Source: Haliclystus octoradiatus
Lineage: Eukaryota; Cnidaria; Staurozoa; Stauromedusae; Haliclystidae
Direction of reading: 5' to 3'
DNA length: 64,000 nt
Assembly (NCBI GenBank): GCA_916610825.1
Contig: OU744450.1
Span: 1,178,001 to 1,242,000 of the forward strand
Each line of letters begins with the position of its first letter. Position 1 is the first letter of the stretch. A program made the position numbers and the translations under genes. The notes beneath the pieces were generated by a model. That model was not told the DNA's origin. It ran no database searches and was given only the letters and a program-made list of their open reading frames with translations. Below, piece after piece: positions 1 through 13,400 of the stretch.

Positions 1-178
1 ACACCGATAAATAGTGGTAGCCTAACTATCAGATACAAATCTGTTATAACTGATGGTAGGTATAGGGGACCAATTCCTGAAAGTTCACAAACAGTTCATG
101 AAATGTTCATGAAGTCTGACTTTTTCATGAAAATTTGAGGCAATTTCATGTTCATGAGTTTGTGAAATGTTTCACAGA

Positions 179-373
179 CAGGGTCCGACAAAAGGTCCAG
201 CCTTCTGGAATCCTATAAGCATTTCAAGATTTTCTTCTGAATTTATTTTGTTGAAGTTTGACTAATAAGTTACAAAAATATCAATTAATTACAAAAATAT
301 CAATTTTCTTCTGAATTTGGTAGAAACCTTCTTGAATCTAGGATTGCAGGATTCCCATTTTTGTCGAACCCTG
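179..373. mobile_element. hAT-like MITE, CAGGGTCC family
   Basis: The ends are CAGGGTCCGACAAAA and its near-complement TTTTTGTCGAACCCTG. The flanks are ttcacaga and ttcacagt, a 7/8 match to an 8-bp target duplication as made by hAT transposases. It has no coding capacity and lies in an intron of the helical-protein gene. The body carries the family's repeated phrases 'ccttctggaatcctag' and 'tcttctgaattt'. Confidence 0.75.
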
Positions 374-437
374 TTCACAGTGAATAATTTACATTTTAAA
401 CATATATATCTATATATTCAAATTGATTAAAGCAAAC

Positions 438-3101
438 CTTTAGAATTGCAATGACGTATGTTGGCTCTAATAAATCATCATTTTGTTTCATATGATTGAG
501 AATAGTCAGCAGGTATTTGAGAGCATGAACTTCAAGCTGAAATAAAAACCAAATTATTAAACCTAAATTCAGTTATTTAGTCTAAATATATTTCGATTAC
601 TGATGTTTTCTATTTTAAATCAGATTCAATTTCAATTCCCATTTATTTTTCCCATTTGCAGTGCTGTTAGCAATCTTATCAAAGTGAAATTTATCCAAGT
701 TAATGGTCTGTTTTTAAGAAGTTTTTGCAAATCAAATATCACAAATATTTTAAGGGCCAAGAGACAATTTTTGATGAAATCTTCAAACAGAGTTAGGCTA
801 TCTAATATCCTTGATGCATGGTCCAATTCACTGTATTCACAGATCATCAATTATTCATCATTCCTATTAATTTACAACTTCATAAGAGCAGTTTGATATA
901 GTATTGCAAATTGCAAATCGCCGCCATTCTAGATTCGAGAAAATATTTTTTCTTCCGGAATTCTATTTTCGATTCCTAAAAGTTTTCATGTGATTATTAA
1001 ATCATGGAAATAGTGTTTTTCACAGCTTTTATTTCAATGGTTATGGTTCATTAATCGTCATAAAATATGATAAAAATTATACCGTTAACTTTTTAATTTC
1101 CAAAGAGAAAGCAATTTATTTTTCTTCTGTTTATAAAACTTGAAAACAATTATTTCTCTGCAAGATTCTGAATATGAGCTAGCCTTCTGGAACTCTCAGT
1201 CCTGGAATCCCCCATTTTACCAAACCATGCTGCCATTGCAACTAAGTATGGGCCAGATGACATTTAAGGCCATCTTCAGGGATGAGGGATTTTGTATACT
1301 CCTCAACCGCAGCATAACATTTTTCACTAAAACGTTAGGGAGCCGATGCTATTAGCTACCAATACTAATCTACTATGATACAAATCAATAACGTTCTCTG
1401 CCAGTAGGGTCTTGGGTTCAACCCCTGTCAGGAGCATTATTGGTTGTGTCAGGAAAGGCAGTAAGGAGTCCTGCAGTGATGCAGTTTGTGGATAATTTGA
1501 CAAATTCAACAACAAAAAAGAAACGAAAAAAACAATCAATGCTCACTTTGTACAGTTCAATTGTGTCTTGATGCTTATCAACAAGTGATATGAAATATTT
1601 AAGAATGGCATGACAACTAAGTTTGAGATCATCCTTGGTAAATTCAGTTTGTTCTTGCAATCTGAATAAAAAATTCAAAAACTAAAAAAACAAGCGCAAG
1701 ATAAATACCAAATTAAAACCCTGAAAATTAAGCGATACACAGGACTAGTGAATTATACCAAACTGTTATGTTGCCTTACAAATGATATAAACTTATTGAT
1801 GTACTTTAATAGTGATCATACAAATGATCAACACAAAATAAGGAACAAATCAAACATCTTTTAGGATGATGTCATTTCTTAAACACACAGACTTACAATA
1901 CTTATACCAAAGATACCAACTTATCTGCTCCATATTTCTATGGCTGGTGTACAATGTACACAGTGTTTCATTGCAACATTTGTAATTACTGTACCTTGGA
2001 AATATGATTATGAGACCTTGAAGTAATAGACTTTGAGTAGATGCTTCTGTTGTACCGTTGATTACATCCCAAAAGATATTCTCCATATCAAATAAACACG
2101 TCTAGAAACATTAAAAGTATGCTATTCAATACTAAGCAACTGGTGCCCAGTTTCCTATGAGCTATAGTTTTATGGCGCACAAGATAGCATACAAGGAGAA
2201 AACGAGAAGGCATCATAAAATCACAACGCATTGCAGCAAATGATTTTCCTCTTTCAGTTTTCTCTCGAGTTAACACTGTATATAAAGACCACCTGCAGAT
2301 AATGGTCAATTTATTTTCATCTTATAGCTTGCTGTTACAGGTTTCACAGTAGCCTACAAACATATTCAATGAATAGGGTAAAGTACCATCCAATATTCGG
2401 CATAAATTTCAGATTAAACATATTCAAATTAAGTTATATTGAAACCTTCAGATAGTTAGTGCCTGATCTAATCCGATACAAACCTTTTGTATAGAATCAG
2501 AACCTACGCATTTTGATTACACATTCTTTGCTTACCGATAATTGAGAAATGGTGCATTCTAATATTGATATCAGTACTTTGATAATATCAATGTGAGCAT
2601 CTCTAGGTGGCAGAGGTTGTTTGATGGTATTACACATAAACATCACTAAGTGATCAGCTGTTGATTCATCAAGTATGATCTACACAAAATAAAATAGCAA
2701 TGCATGATTCCATTGTAGGCCTAATCTACCATAAGCTCAGAGTATCTATCTATCTATCTATTTATAAAATTATCTTATTTGTTTTGTTTAATTTCTTGTT
2801 TATCATCAACCAGGTGAAATAGACTTTTTATCTGGGAGTACGTAAACTAGACAAACCCACAATAGTGCTCCTGTCAGAGATTAAACCGAAGACTTTGTGG
2901 GTGTATAATAGGTGACCCCCCTGCATCAATTTGCAACTATAGATGGTTGAGATTTGATAGATAAAATTCATTCGGAGTGAAGACAATAAAAGCATCATGA
3001 ATTGATCATGCAGATAGCCTGTAATCAGTTGACCACAAACAAATTTGATTTATTTCTCTCAGATTTATGATGGAAAGTAAACAAGAACGGATCAACTTTT
3101 G

Positions 3102-3140
<39 letters not shown>

Positions 3141-3875
3141 TTGATTGTCCACATGATATGAATATAAGTACAGTATGTCCATGCCTACCCCTCTGAAAAC
3201 AGTTCAAGAGTTCATGAACAGTTCATGAACAGTTCAGGATAATTGGAGCCATTTAACGTTCATGAACTGTTCATGAGCTCCTGAACTGTTTTTCGCAGGC
3301 ATTAGCTTGTAGCTTCCGGATAAATTAAAAAAGCTTTAGCAGCTTTTTGTGTTAAATTAAATCACCAAATATATTACTGTTTCAATATCCATGCATTATA
3401 TTCAAATTAATCCAATTTAAGGAAATATTTCAGAGTTCTGTGACTGAAAGTTCCAAATATATAACAAATATCTCACCTTTCCATTAACGATAATGTACGA
3501 AACTGCTTGAGAGAATTTACTTTTCATCAATAAACTTGTATCTTGTAGATGAGTGCATCCAAGATTGATGAAAGTCATAATCTCCTAAATAAATAAGTTT
3601 TCAATTTCACATTAAGATTGAATTCAATTACATGTTGATTAATTTTAGAAGAGATTCAAGAAAATAACATTAAACATTGTGGACAAGGGTCAACGATCAC
3701 ATTTTAAGTGTAGGCTTACCTCTGTCAAAATAGCGTAGTCTTTCTTCCAATTTGAATGAGCCAATGAAATGATCTCATCAAGAAGAGTATTGGTATTAAT
3801 TAGCATTCTTTCGTCGTCATTTTGTTTAATTTCCAAATGGGAAAAACGTCTCAAAAGGTCCTTGAGCGAAGACAT
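438..3875 (-). CDS. Unidentified helical (ARM/HEAT-like) protein, 3' end outside window
   Basis: I do not recognise this gene. Six exons on the minus strand join in frame: 3720-3875 (open back to 3908), 3477-3584, 2536-2679, 1995-2101, 1547-1661 and 438-536. Each has AG/GT borders, and the phases agree (0,0,0,2,0,0). The last donor is AAG|GTTTGC, so the gene continues left of base 1. The likely start is the ATG at 3875 (protein begins MSSLKDLLRR), because a TAG lies in frame just before 3908; if 3908 is instead a spliced acceptor, more exons lie upstream. About 243 residues are visible. They are rich in Leu, Ile, Lys and Asp, read as amphipathic helices (for example KYLLTILNHMKQND, DIIKVLISILE) and show no signal peptide or membrane span. 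This fits an armadillo or HEAT-type scaffold, which is inference. The acceptor of exon 1995-2101 could instead be 21 bases further in. Confidence 0.6.
1385..1495 (+). repeat. Degenerate tRNA-derived SINE (family 2)
   Basis: The phrase 'gtcttgggttcaacccctgtcaggagc' (B-box-like GGTTCAACCC) followed by 'attattggttgtgtcaggaa' matches the better-preserved copy near 14.75 kb. The A-box part is decayed. It lies in an intron of the helical-protein gene. Confidence 0.5.
2742..2762. repeat. TCTA microsatellite
   Basis: Short run of tcta repeats, five units with slight decay at the end. Confidence 0.8.
3104..3140. repeat. TCA/CAT trinucleotide microsatellite
   Basis: About twelve perfect TCA units. 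On the minus strand it reads as poly-Asp inside a 60-codon frame, but nothing around it supports coding. Confidence 0.9.
3193..3298. repeat. 'GTTCATGAAC' palindromic MITE-like repeat
   Basis: A short palindromic repeat built from 'cagttcatgaac' and 'gttcatgaactg', ending near 'ctctgaaaacag' and 'ctgtttttcgcagg'. Related copies occur near 60-185, 32990-33060, 36602-36762, 39000-39110, 40795-40905, 46565-46790, 50180-50270, 58205-58560 and 63060-63110. Because GTTCATGAAC is self-complementary, many copies fold on themselves. No transposase was seen. Confidence 0.65.
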
Positions 3876-3963
3876 TCTCAAAGGAAACACTTTACATTCG
3901 ATATATGTCTAAAAATAGAAGAAAAGTACATCTGCTATGTCAGTATTTACAAATTGGTTTAAA

Positions 3964-4034
3964 TTGCAAGGATCACTCTAACAGGGGAGGATGGATGATT
4001 GCAAGGATCACTCTAACAGCGGAGGATGGATGGA
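3964..4034. repeat. 35-bp tandem duplication
   Basis: Two nearly identical 35-bp units begin 'ttgcaaggatcactctaaca' and end 'ggaggatggatg', differing by a few bases. It is non-coding sequence between the helical-protein gene and the fold-back element. Confidence 0.85.
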
Positions 4035-4599
4035 GGGATCTGATGGCATGCAATTCTTGAATCATGAGGCAATTTTCAAAATTCACATAATTCATGCATA
4101 TCAAAATCGACTCTAATTCTTGTCCGTACAATGCAATTGATTTCTTTTGCATAGTTCCCAATTTTCCACAGCAAAATTGATGTTACACTATTTATCATCT
4201 TGTACGCCACATGGTTGAAAAACGATACAAAAATTCCTGTGTTAATGACGTCAAATTTCTGCTTCAGACCCAATCCTCTTTACATCTGCCTAGATCTGAG
4301 TGCGTTGCCCAGTTTGCAGAGTAAGGCAGAGCCAGGGTATCACAAAAGTTTTGACCTTCAGGGAACTGTGTTGTTCGATTGTAAACCTTCTGGGATTGAA
4401 TTTATAGTGCTTCATAGCTTTAAAGAATTAATCTCAAAATTTCCAAAATTTGACTTGCTTTGAAGCAAGATGCATGGATTTCAAACATAAAAAATATGAA
4501 ATCCAAAAATAATAATCATGATAAAATTGTAAACCTTCTGATTTTGTGTTGGCCTTCCAGAAACCAGGTTCCCAGGATCCCGCACTCTGTGACAGCCTG

Positions 4600-6727
4600 G
4601 GCAGAGCCACCCCTGAAATAACACTTTCAGCATCTCGAGCCGCCCGCAAAAATTTATTTCAGAACCTTAGGCCTACTACTAAGTACTATTTATCTATAGA
4701 ATAGTTTTTCCGCCCGCAGAGAAAGGCAAAGATTCGTCAAAGCAGCCCTGCCCACAGGTGAATATTTTGTGGCTACCCCCCGAGATTTTGTTAAAAAGCG
4801 CCCCCCTCTGCAAATCGGGGGGATGCAATATCAAAACAATTGTATTCTCATCTGGTTGCAAAACGAAAGGTCTATCCCAGTTTGCAGAGAAGATTACTTT
4901 TCTACAAGATCTTGGGGGCGGTCACAAAATATTCACACATGGGCACAGGCGCGCCCTTTAACAAACTTTTGCCTTCAGCAGTAGACTGGTCCAAAAAACA
5001 TGAAAGTTTGAAATGTTATTGGGCCCATCGATTTTCTTGTTCAGAATGCTTTGAAAATAAGTTGTGCACAAATTTTTATTGTAATTTGACATTGGGAAAT
5101 GGGGTCCCAAGGCCCCCTAAATTAATATGTAAAGTTAATGGGGAAAACGCTGGTATTTTTCAAACGCAAATACGTCATCTTGGTGAAAACATATTCTAAA
5201 ATTTGCTTACATGGCTGTGGAGGTAATGGTCTGAATAATCTGAATTTATTAATTTAAATGTTTGAATCTTTATCCCTTGCTTTAAAACTATGGGGTTGAA
5301 TACGATGCATAAAAAAATGTGGCTTCTGCTGTGAAAAAGGATTAATCTACAAGTGTCTGCTGTCAATCTGTCAATCTAAAAATATTTCCGTGAAAGGTGT
5401 CGCTGCCATTGATATCGTAGTTGGAAGAAAGTTTGTAATTCGAGAAGATCATTCTGTTGAACGGTGACTGTTTTATAGATTCAGATCATATTGATGTTGC
5501 TATTGAAATATTCATTATTGTTACGGTCGCTTTTATTTAGATAAAAAAACATTGAATAGAGTTTAAATAAAGTTTCGAATAAAACGTTGGAAATCGAACA
5601 AAGATATTGTATATATTCGAATGCCGATTCCTACTTATATTCATATTCATCGATTTATATTCGAGTTCAATATTCGAGTTTATAAAACATCTAATAAATT
5701 TTAGGCCACGGAGAACGGTGAAGCACGAGCGATTAACTGTTCGAAACTTCAAATAATGATAAAGTTCAGTAATCGATGAAGAATTTTACGAATACATTTT
5801 CTGAAGGCACATGTGAGCGGTTAAATGTCCAAGCATGAATTTATGAAGACATCGAGTTAATCTTTGGCACGTAGCAAGGGATATAGCTCTTTAAAAGTTT
5901 TTAAACATTTTGAGATTCAAGTAATTACCTTCGTAAATCAAGTTGAACAATGACTTTGTTTCCGAAGTTTTATTTTCCAAATGGCAGCGTAGTCTTGTTA
6001 TAAATTTAACTGAGTTAAACAAAATGAACAGTTTTCTGAGTACTATTTCTCCTATCTGAGTAAAGCGGCCGTAGCAAGCATGAACATTTTGATAACAAGT
6101 TAACAACATATTGTGTCTATAAAACCATAGTCACCGTTCAACAGAATGACCTTCTCGAGTTACAAACTTCCTTCAAACTACGATATCAACGGCGGCAACA
6201 CCTTTCACGGAAATATTTTTAGATTGAAAGATTGACAGCAGACACTTGTAGATTAATCTTTTTCACAACGGAAGCCACATTTTTTTATGCATCATATTCA
6301 ACCCCATAGTTTTAAGGCAATGATAAAGATTCAAACATTTAAATTAATAAATTCAGATTATTCAGATCATTACCTCCACGGCCATGTAAGCAAAATTTAG
6401 AATATGTTTCACAAAGATGACGTATTCGCGCTTGAAAATATCAGCGTTTTCCCCATTAACTTTACGTATTAATTTAGAAGGGCCTTGGGACCCCATTTCC
6501 CAATGTCAAATTACAATAAAATTTGTGCACAACTTATTTTCAAAGCATTCTGAACAAGAAAATCGATGGGCCCGATAACATTTCAAACTTTCATGTTTTT
6601 TGGACCAGTCTATTCAGCAGCGGGCGGTAAAACAATATTCTATAGACAAAAAAATAGTAGTAAAAGGATTCATCCTAGAAAACATTTTAGGCTTGAGATG
6701 CTTGAAATATTATCTCGAGGCGGCTTA
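4600..6727. mobile_element. Large composite fold-back element
   Basis: The left half (about 4600-5540) is complementary to the right half (about 6060-6727). For example, 'tagactggtccaaaaaacat' near 4982 reappears inverted as 'tggaccagtcta' near 6602. The block running to 'cggtgactgttttatag' near 5478 reappears inverted from 6117. Weaker pairing continues inward past the 'cggtcgctttta' / 'cggccgcttta' match. The left arm also has an extra segment at about 4722-4978 with its own 'cccagtttgcagag' motif. No transposase was seen. It fills most of the space between the helical-protein gene and EIF3C. The outer target duplication was not resolved. Confidence 0.8.
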
Positions 6728-6730
6728 GCC

Positions 6731-6800
6731 CTTGACTGAATTGTTGCGCGGATGATATTTTGTATGTTAAAGAAGGTTTAGTACCAATTCAAGAAAAATG
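6731..6800. mobile_element. Partial copy of the 88-bp hAT-like micro-element
   Basis: The bases from 'ccttgactgaattgttgcgc' to 'caattcaagaaaaatg' match the intact 88-bp element at 53589-53676 almost base for base. The 3' terminal repeat is missing. It abuts the right arm of the large fold-back. Confidence 0.75.
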
Positions 6801-7438
6801 CGCTGGGAATATATTCCATATGAGCCAATAAGCTTAGCCATACTCTGCAGATTGCTTCTTTGGCTCAAAATTCAAGTCGTACCCACCGGGGGCTGGGGAC
6901 GGTCATATCTGATTGCACTAAATGATTGTAGCGACATTGACCTGATTATAGGCATAATGATAAACACAGAGGCCAATCAAATTTTAACTGTTTTTCTAAT
7001 ATGCGAAGTGACAAGACAATCATCCCGTAGAGAAATGCGGTACGACCGTACGACGTACGTCCGTACCGTACGTGCATATCAAAAGACAAAACGTTCAACA
7101 TGGTTGGTATTCCAGTAATAAATCCTTAGAAACATAGAATTCCTTGAGCCGATCAAAACAAGATCGTTATGTTTTGTTCCTTAGAAAGGGAAATTATTAT
7201 AACCGCAGCGAAATACTTAATCTTAAACTTCTACTCAAAACAAACCTTCTCTTCAAAATCAAAACTCCTCCAAGGCAGACATTTTGTGGGACAACAAATG
7301 GCAATATGAGGCTATTTGAAATGGAGGTTTTACAGAGCATGCGTAGGAACGTTTCACGTCCACGAGAGAAGGAATGGCAATGTGGCTGCCACCGCTAAAA
7401 ATTTTCAATTTTTAAAGTTTGGTATTTAGAACACCATA

Positions 7439-10400
7439 ATGTCTCGATTTTTTAAGGCAGGTAGTTCAGATAGTGAATCAGAATCAAGTGATGATGAAGA
7501 TATTCAACGTAACCAAAAGCAAAGTGCTCCAGTTACAAGGTAAGGGCTGTAAAAAAGAATTTTAAATCTCAGTCGAGTCATCCTTTCTCTCAGTCAAGTT
7601 TTTTTTCAAGTTCTCATCGATGTTATATTAGCATTTATGTTTCAAAGTTGTTTGGAATCTTTTGTGAGAAGTGTGTATTAAATTTAAAAGTTAATTGAAC
7701 TGAGATTACACACATTTTTACAAATGTTCTAAAGTAAACATTGGGTAGGAGAGGGATGAGTAAAATATTTTATCCTGAGTTTCTAGCCTAGCCTTTCAAA
7801 GTTGTTTGGACATCGAAACTTGAAATAAAAAGCTACTAGATAAAGCTATAGACAAACCAATCTCTACGAAGCTATTTGAGACCTTCCAGTTTAAAAGACA
7901 ATTACGGTGCTGACCATTAGGCCTTCTCTGCCTACTTAAATATTATTTGACTGTCAGGAGTAGCCTAACTCTTTATTATCATCATCATCACCATCATTTA
8001 TTCAGAAAACCTGATAAGCTTTTTACAGGAGCTTTGGATCATAATGAAACTGAAAAGAATCAAAATAACCTGTAGTTATCATATAACTATCTACTTGATA
8101 TTGCATTCAGTAGACCTTTGATAGCAAACTCAATGCTTTACAAAGGGGGAAAGTTAATGCAAAAAGTAAAGTCTAAATAGTTCATCTTGTCACCCCATGC
8201 AAATGATTGATGCGGGAGATTGATGAGACTGTTCAACAAACACTTCCTTTTCTGTCAGTAAATACGAGGTTGTAGACCTATTGATGGATGGAGGTTACTG
8301 GTTGTTAGATTACGCTCAAACACATTTTCACTTGGCTGAAAATGTTGAAAGAGAATGTTGAAGTTTTTAAACAACAATTTTACCAATGTCCAATGTGGGT
8401 AGCTGCATTGTGCCAAAATTGATGATATACTACAAACACGTCAATCAAATGGAAACGAACAATAATAAACCTTATTAACTTTATATTTCATTTCTTTTCT
8501 ATAGAGCGGCATATGCTTTCAGTGATGACGAAGATGATACCAAACGTATAGTCAAAAGTCAAAAAGATAAACGGTGAGTAGAATAGATAATTTCAACTGT
8601 AAAATTTGCAGGAGTTTAGTATCTACTGTTCGACATGTTGAAATACAAACAGCAGACAAAATATATTAAATATCACTTCACCATCCAATAAACTATTTTT
8701 CCTTCCAAACTTTTTTGGGTGATTTCATCATGTAAACATTTTCACTCTTTTTATATTACGGTTATGGTCATGGAAATTGGACTAAACCCTTTATCTCAAA
8801 TCCTCAACATCACAATAATTGGGCCTAGGTGATAATTTACTGGAAAGTTAGCAGCAAAACAATAGCTAGCTGAACAATAGCAGACCTGACACAACCAACC
8901 AGGCTCCAGTTATACCGCTAAGTCAGAAACTTCTAGTTAACAGCTTTTTCCTCTCTCTATTTTACAATTATACAAATTTCCTACTTTTCTCAACCAACCA
9001 AGGGATGGAATGTTCAGATGATAGTCCTATCATTGATGTTGCCAATTGGCACAACATTCCTAAATCCCTAACTAGACCATACATATTGTAATATCAAATT
9101 AATTATTTGATGTTTTAATTATTTTACCGTAGATATGAAGCTTTACAGCAATGTATCAAACAAATGAAAAATAGTATGAAAATTAAAGATAATTCCAAAG
9201 TGTTAACAGGTAAGATTCAATATTTCCTCAACTTTGTTTTGATTGTTTGAAAATGTGTACGCAATCAACAAAATGTAACTAACTTAATTTACTATTTTTG
9301 TAGAATTTGAAAACCTTGTCAAAATATATACAAAATCAAAAACCGTTGTAGAAAAGGAAGGTATCCCAGGATTTTTCGTGAAGACATTGGCAAATCTCGA
9401 AGATTACGTCAAAGAGGTTTGTAATATCATTTGATCATATCAGCATCATCATCATCATAAATTACTGAGAAATCCTTTGTTAAACTATCACAATGTTAAC
9501 TTATTTATAAATGAAGTATGAACAGTATTTGTATTTAGATAAACAAGCATTGGTTAGCTTATTGCAAAGATGTATACTCTATTTTGTTTGATTATACTAT
9601 CAACATTTTATTCAACAAAACCTGTGATTCACATTTCATAAGCTATTTGCTTCAAATTGTTCAGTCACAGTAAAGGTCAGAAATAGTCTGGCTTGCTATG
9701 TTAGAAAGTTCAAAAGAAGAAGACAAAATGCTGAATATGAAGCTAAATTCATTAGAAATTCAGATGAAAAAATATCAATTCTTAAAAGTTCAAAAATTGA
9801 TTAAATAGATTATGTTGTCTAAAAGTCTACTACTTGTGTTAATATTGATTTCTAACTTTTCAATGTTACAATTTGTTCTTCTTCAGCAATGGGAAGACAG
9901 GGAGGGACGCCAAAAGCTCGCCAAAATTAATGCCAAGGTTTGTCATCTCTTCATTTGCCCCATTTCCAATTTCCAATTATCAAAACAAAATTGTCATATA
10001 ATTGTTCTGTTTCCATCAGGGACTGGCTACTCTGAGGCAGAAATTGAAGCGTTACACCAGAGACTTTGAAACTGTTCTCACAGATTGCAGAGAGGTATTT
10101 ATCTATGGACATTTTAGACTTTTAGTAGCCAATAATATCTGGTCTGAAGGATTAAATACATGATGTTTTGCAAGAATTGCAATTAATAAAGTCTACACAA
10201 ATCTGTTGCTAAACTTCGATAGCTGTACGTTTAATTGAGCTACTGTTGACACTGTGTCAAGGCTGCATTCTAAACATTCATTTTATTAGATGTTTTTATC
10301 TTTTGGGGTGTAGGCCTACCTTCCACAAGCACCTATTTTTACCAGAGTTTGATCAACCGGTTTCTTCCTCAGAAATCGCAGGTGTCTTTCATCTCATGTA

Positions 10401-13400
10401 GATTGTAGATGTAAATGCATCTTGCTCTTTTGCTTTCATACCAACTTTGGGGAATAATGCGTTCTGCACATAAATCTATTTATTATTTTCTTGCTGGTAT
10501 TTTTTAGAATCCTGATAAATATTTAGAAGAAGAGGAGGAGGAAGAAGTGAGGGATAAAGATTCAGGTACAAAATGAACCATGGTTACCATTTAGCTATCA
10601 ATTGACTCAGACTGCATTCAGTAGACCTTTGATGGCAAACTCAATGCTTTACAAAGGGGGAAAGTTAATGCAAAAAGTAAAGCCTAAATCGTTCATCTTG
10701 TCACCCCATGCAAATGATTGATGCGGGAGATTGATGAGACTATTCAACATATTGTGAAATCTTTTTTATATTACAAATTTGTATTGGCTAGAGTTAATTG
10801 TCTGGACCTCGCCTTACCAAACTTGCCTCAGTGATTTGTCCATGCAAAATACAAATGCATTATTACTTGTTTTATAATTCAACATTTAGATTTGTTAGGC
10901 ATGCAAAATATATTTTGATGTTTATGTTGTCTAGTGAATTATTGTCAATTTTTGTTTTAGATTCAGATGATGATGAAGATTCTCGTCCTAAACTCGCTGC
11001 AACCTCGTTTCTAAAGAAAGAATCTAGTGATGCAAAAAAGGTAATGTTTTCACATGGAATTAGACATTTTAGGCGTTGGCGATGAGGCGACTAGGGTCTA
11101 ATGCATTCAGTAGACCTTTGATGGCAAACTCAATGCTTTACAAAGGGGGAAAGTTAATGCAAAAAGTAAAGTCTAAATAGTTCATCTTGTCACCCCATGC
11201 AAATGATTTCTCTGGGAGATTGATGAGACTATTCAACATCCCGAAATAATTTTTTTAATAGAATGTTAAATATGTCAAGTTTCAATTTGCCAAGTAAGGT
11301 ATGCCCACGCCGATAGGACATCTTTTTACTTAACAAAGCAAATGCAACTTATCAGTTAGTGTTGAAAATATTGATAAATAATATTGAAAGTCGAGCTGCT
11401 GTCAAAATTTAGTTAGCATTGAAATCTAATTCTACTCAAATCCATCAACTGATCAAAGCATTTAAACTGGTACAATCTGAAAAGCTGATTGATTTTAATT
11501 TAAGAATGTGATCCTAGACCTTGAGGTAACCATTATCTTACAGACAAAGAGCACTTAGGACTGCTGCTAAGTGCACATTGTAGGAATCCGTCTTTCGTCT
11601 AACATATTTGCTACATAAGGAATGCCACGAATCACAGTCAGACATAGCTGACAGAGAAACTTGTAAATGAGACATTGAAAGATTGAAAGATAGTATTTGC
11701 CTCGTCAAAAAATCCACTTCAGTTGCCAGTGAAGGGTGATCAATAGTGTGGTTGAGAGAACCCACATTTCAGATGCAGATAGGAAACCTTGAAAAAGCTG
11801 TTTTTAAGAGTAGAGATTGAACATTTTGAAAAATGATTATCAAACATTCTGAGATGTGATTAATTTTGAGCTCAGCAGCCTTAGATGTTGACACCAACAA
11901 TAGATACACCGCACTATCTATACCATAGATTTTAACTTCTTTGTTGTTGTTGTAGGCTGCTGGCGATTTAGATTCGGATTCAGATTTTAATGATTCAGAT
12001 GACTCGGATGATTCAAGCGACGACGATTTCCAAGGTATTGGAGTTGGTGAAATGACTGCAGCAATGTTTCTCAAAGACAAGTGAGTGCACTACATTGTAC
12101 TGTTCTTACAAGTTATGTCATTGACCGGCGGCCGCTACAAGCTTAATTTTGTTGAAAGCTTGCATATTCCAATGATATATGTCTATCATGGCTTCAAATT
12201 TCAAGTTTCAACATGATTTCAGGCACAGAAGCTTGGAGGTGCACATGACTCTAAGCTGGAAGATGACGGGGTTGCGAACAAGTCAGCATCTGAATGCTAG
12301 ACTATTGATTATAGTTTAATAATTATAATTTTTCATTCTCGAAATTATTTTCAGGTTTCCCTCAATATGCATATGTTTCTCATTTGATTTATCAATTTTT
12401 GTTTGTAGGGACAAAGGTGATGCAAAAAGTAGCAAGCGACAAAAGAAAGAAAAACCAGAGAAGAAAGAAGCAAAAGTTATTGCTGATATAGACGATGGTG
12501 GTGAATGGACGGAGGTTAAAAGTGCTGCTGATAAGATAAAAGCTCTATTCCCAAAAGATACCGAAATCAATCATCAGAATGTACTCAAGAAGCTCTATGA
12601 GATTTCAAGCGCACGTGGCAAGAAGAGCACAGATAAACTAGAACAAATTAACTATTTTAAAGAATTACGATCGATAGCTGACATCCATAATCTGGGTAAC
12701 TACAACATTAATTATATAGTCAGTCACCTAAGCAGATAATTGTGCCATTCAGGGTTCAAAGTACGTAAATATTATTCATTTGAATTTCTCTGTTATTTCT
12801 TGAGACCTGAATGAACTGTTGCAACTTGGCTAACTTGAACCCCCTCTCTCAGCAACTCGTTTAACTACAATATTAACTGCATTTTGTTCTTGTGTTGCGT
12901 TAAATTAACAGGAAGTTGTTTCTGTTTTTAGGTCCTGCTATGAATATGAAAATCCAATTGAATATTATTGCTGCCATATTTGATTCTACGTCTAGTGTTG
13001 ATTCTGCTATGAAGGCAGACATATGGACTGAGTAAGAATTTTAACATTTCTATTAACTCATTTTTAATTGTAACCAGTGACTTTAACACAGGCCCTGTTT
13101 ATAAGGAGGCTAAGGTCTCCATGTTTATCATTTATCTGTGTTCTGTTTAAAAGGAAAGCCAGTTGACCTGCCTACCAGAGTAACTCTACTAACCGTAGCT
13201 ACTTGCCATTTCAAACAGGGCTACCCAAAATAGCTGGAACAACTTTTTGTCTTCTAAACAGAAGTAAGCGAGTAACTAGGTTGGCAGGTCAAACTTTCTA
13301 TTGTTCCATACATTTGCAGAACAAATCATCTGTATCTTTGATTCAGTCTAATTTCAAGATTTGTACTGTACTGTTTTATTTGTTTCGTATAGATGTATGG

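Noticed and set aside
632-850. Minus-strand frame resembling a further helical-protein exon (ILDSLTLFEDFIKNCLLALK)
   Set aside because: No acceptor and donor give the phase 0/0 needed between the exons at 1547-1661 and 438-536, which already join in frame.
3025-3207. Poly-Asp frame of 60 codons
   Set aside because: Created by a TCA microsatellite; no splice or homology support.
8102-8241. Box C/D snoRNA because of 'TGATGA' near the 3' end
   Set aside because: The TGATGA lies near the 3' end rather than the 5' end, and no CTGA D box with a terminal stem follows; the H/ACA fold explains the unit better.
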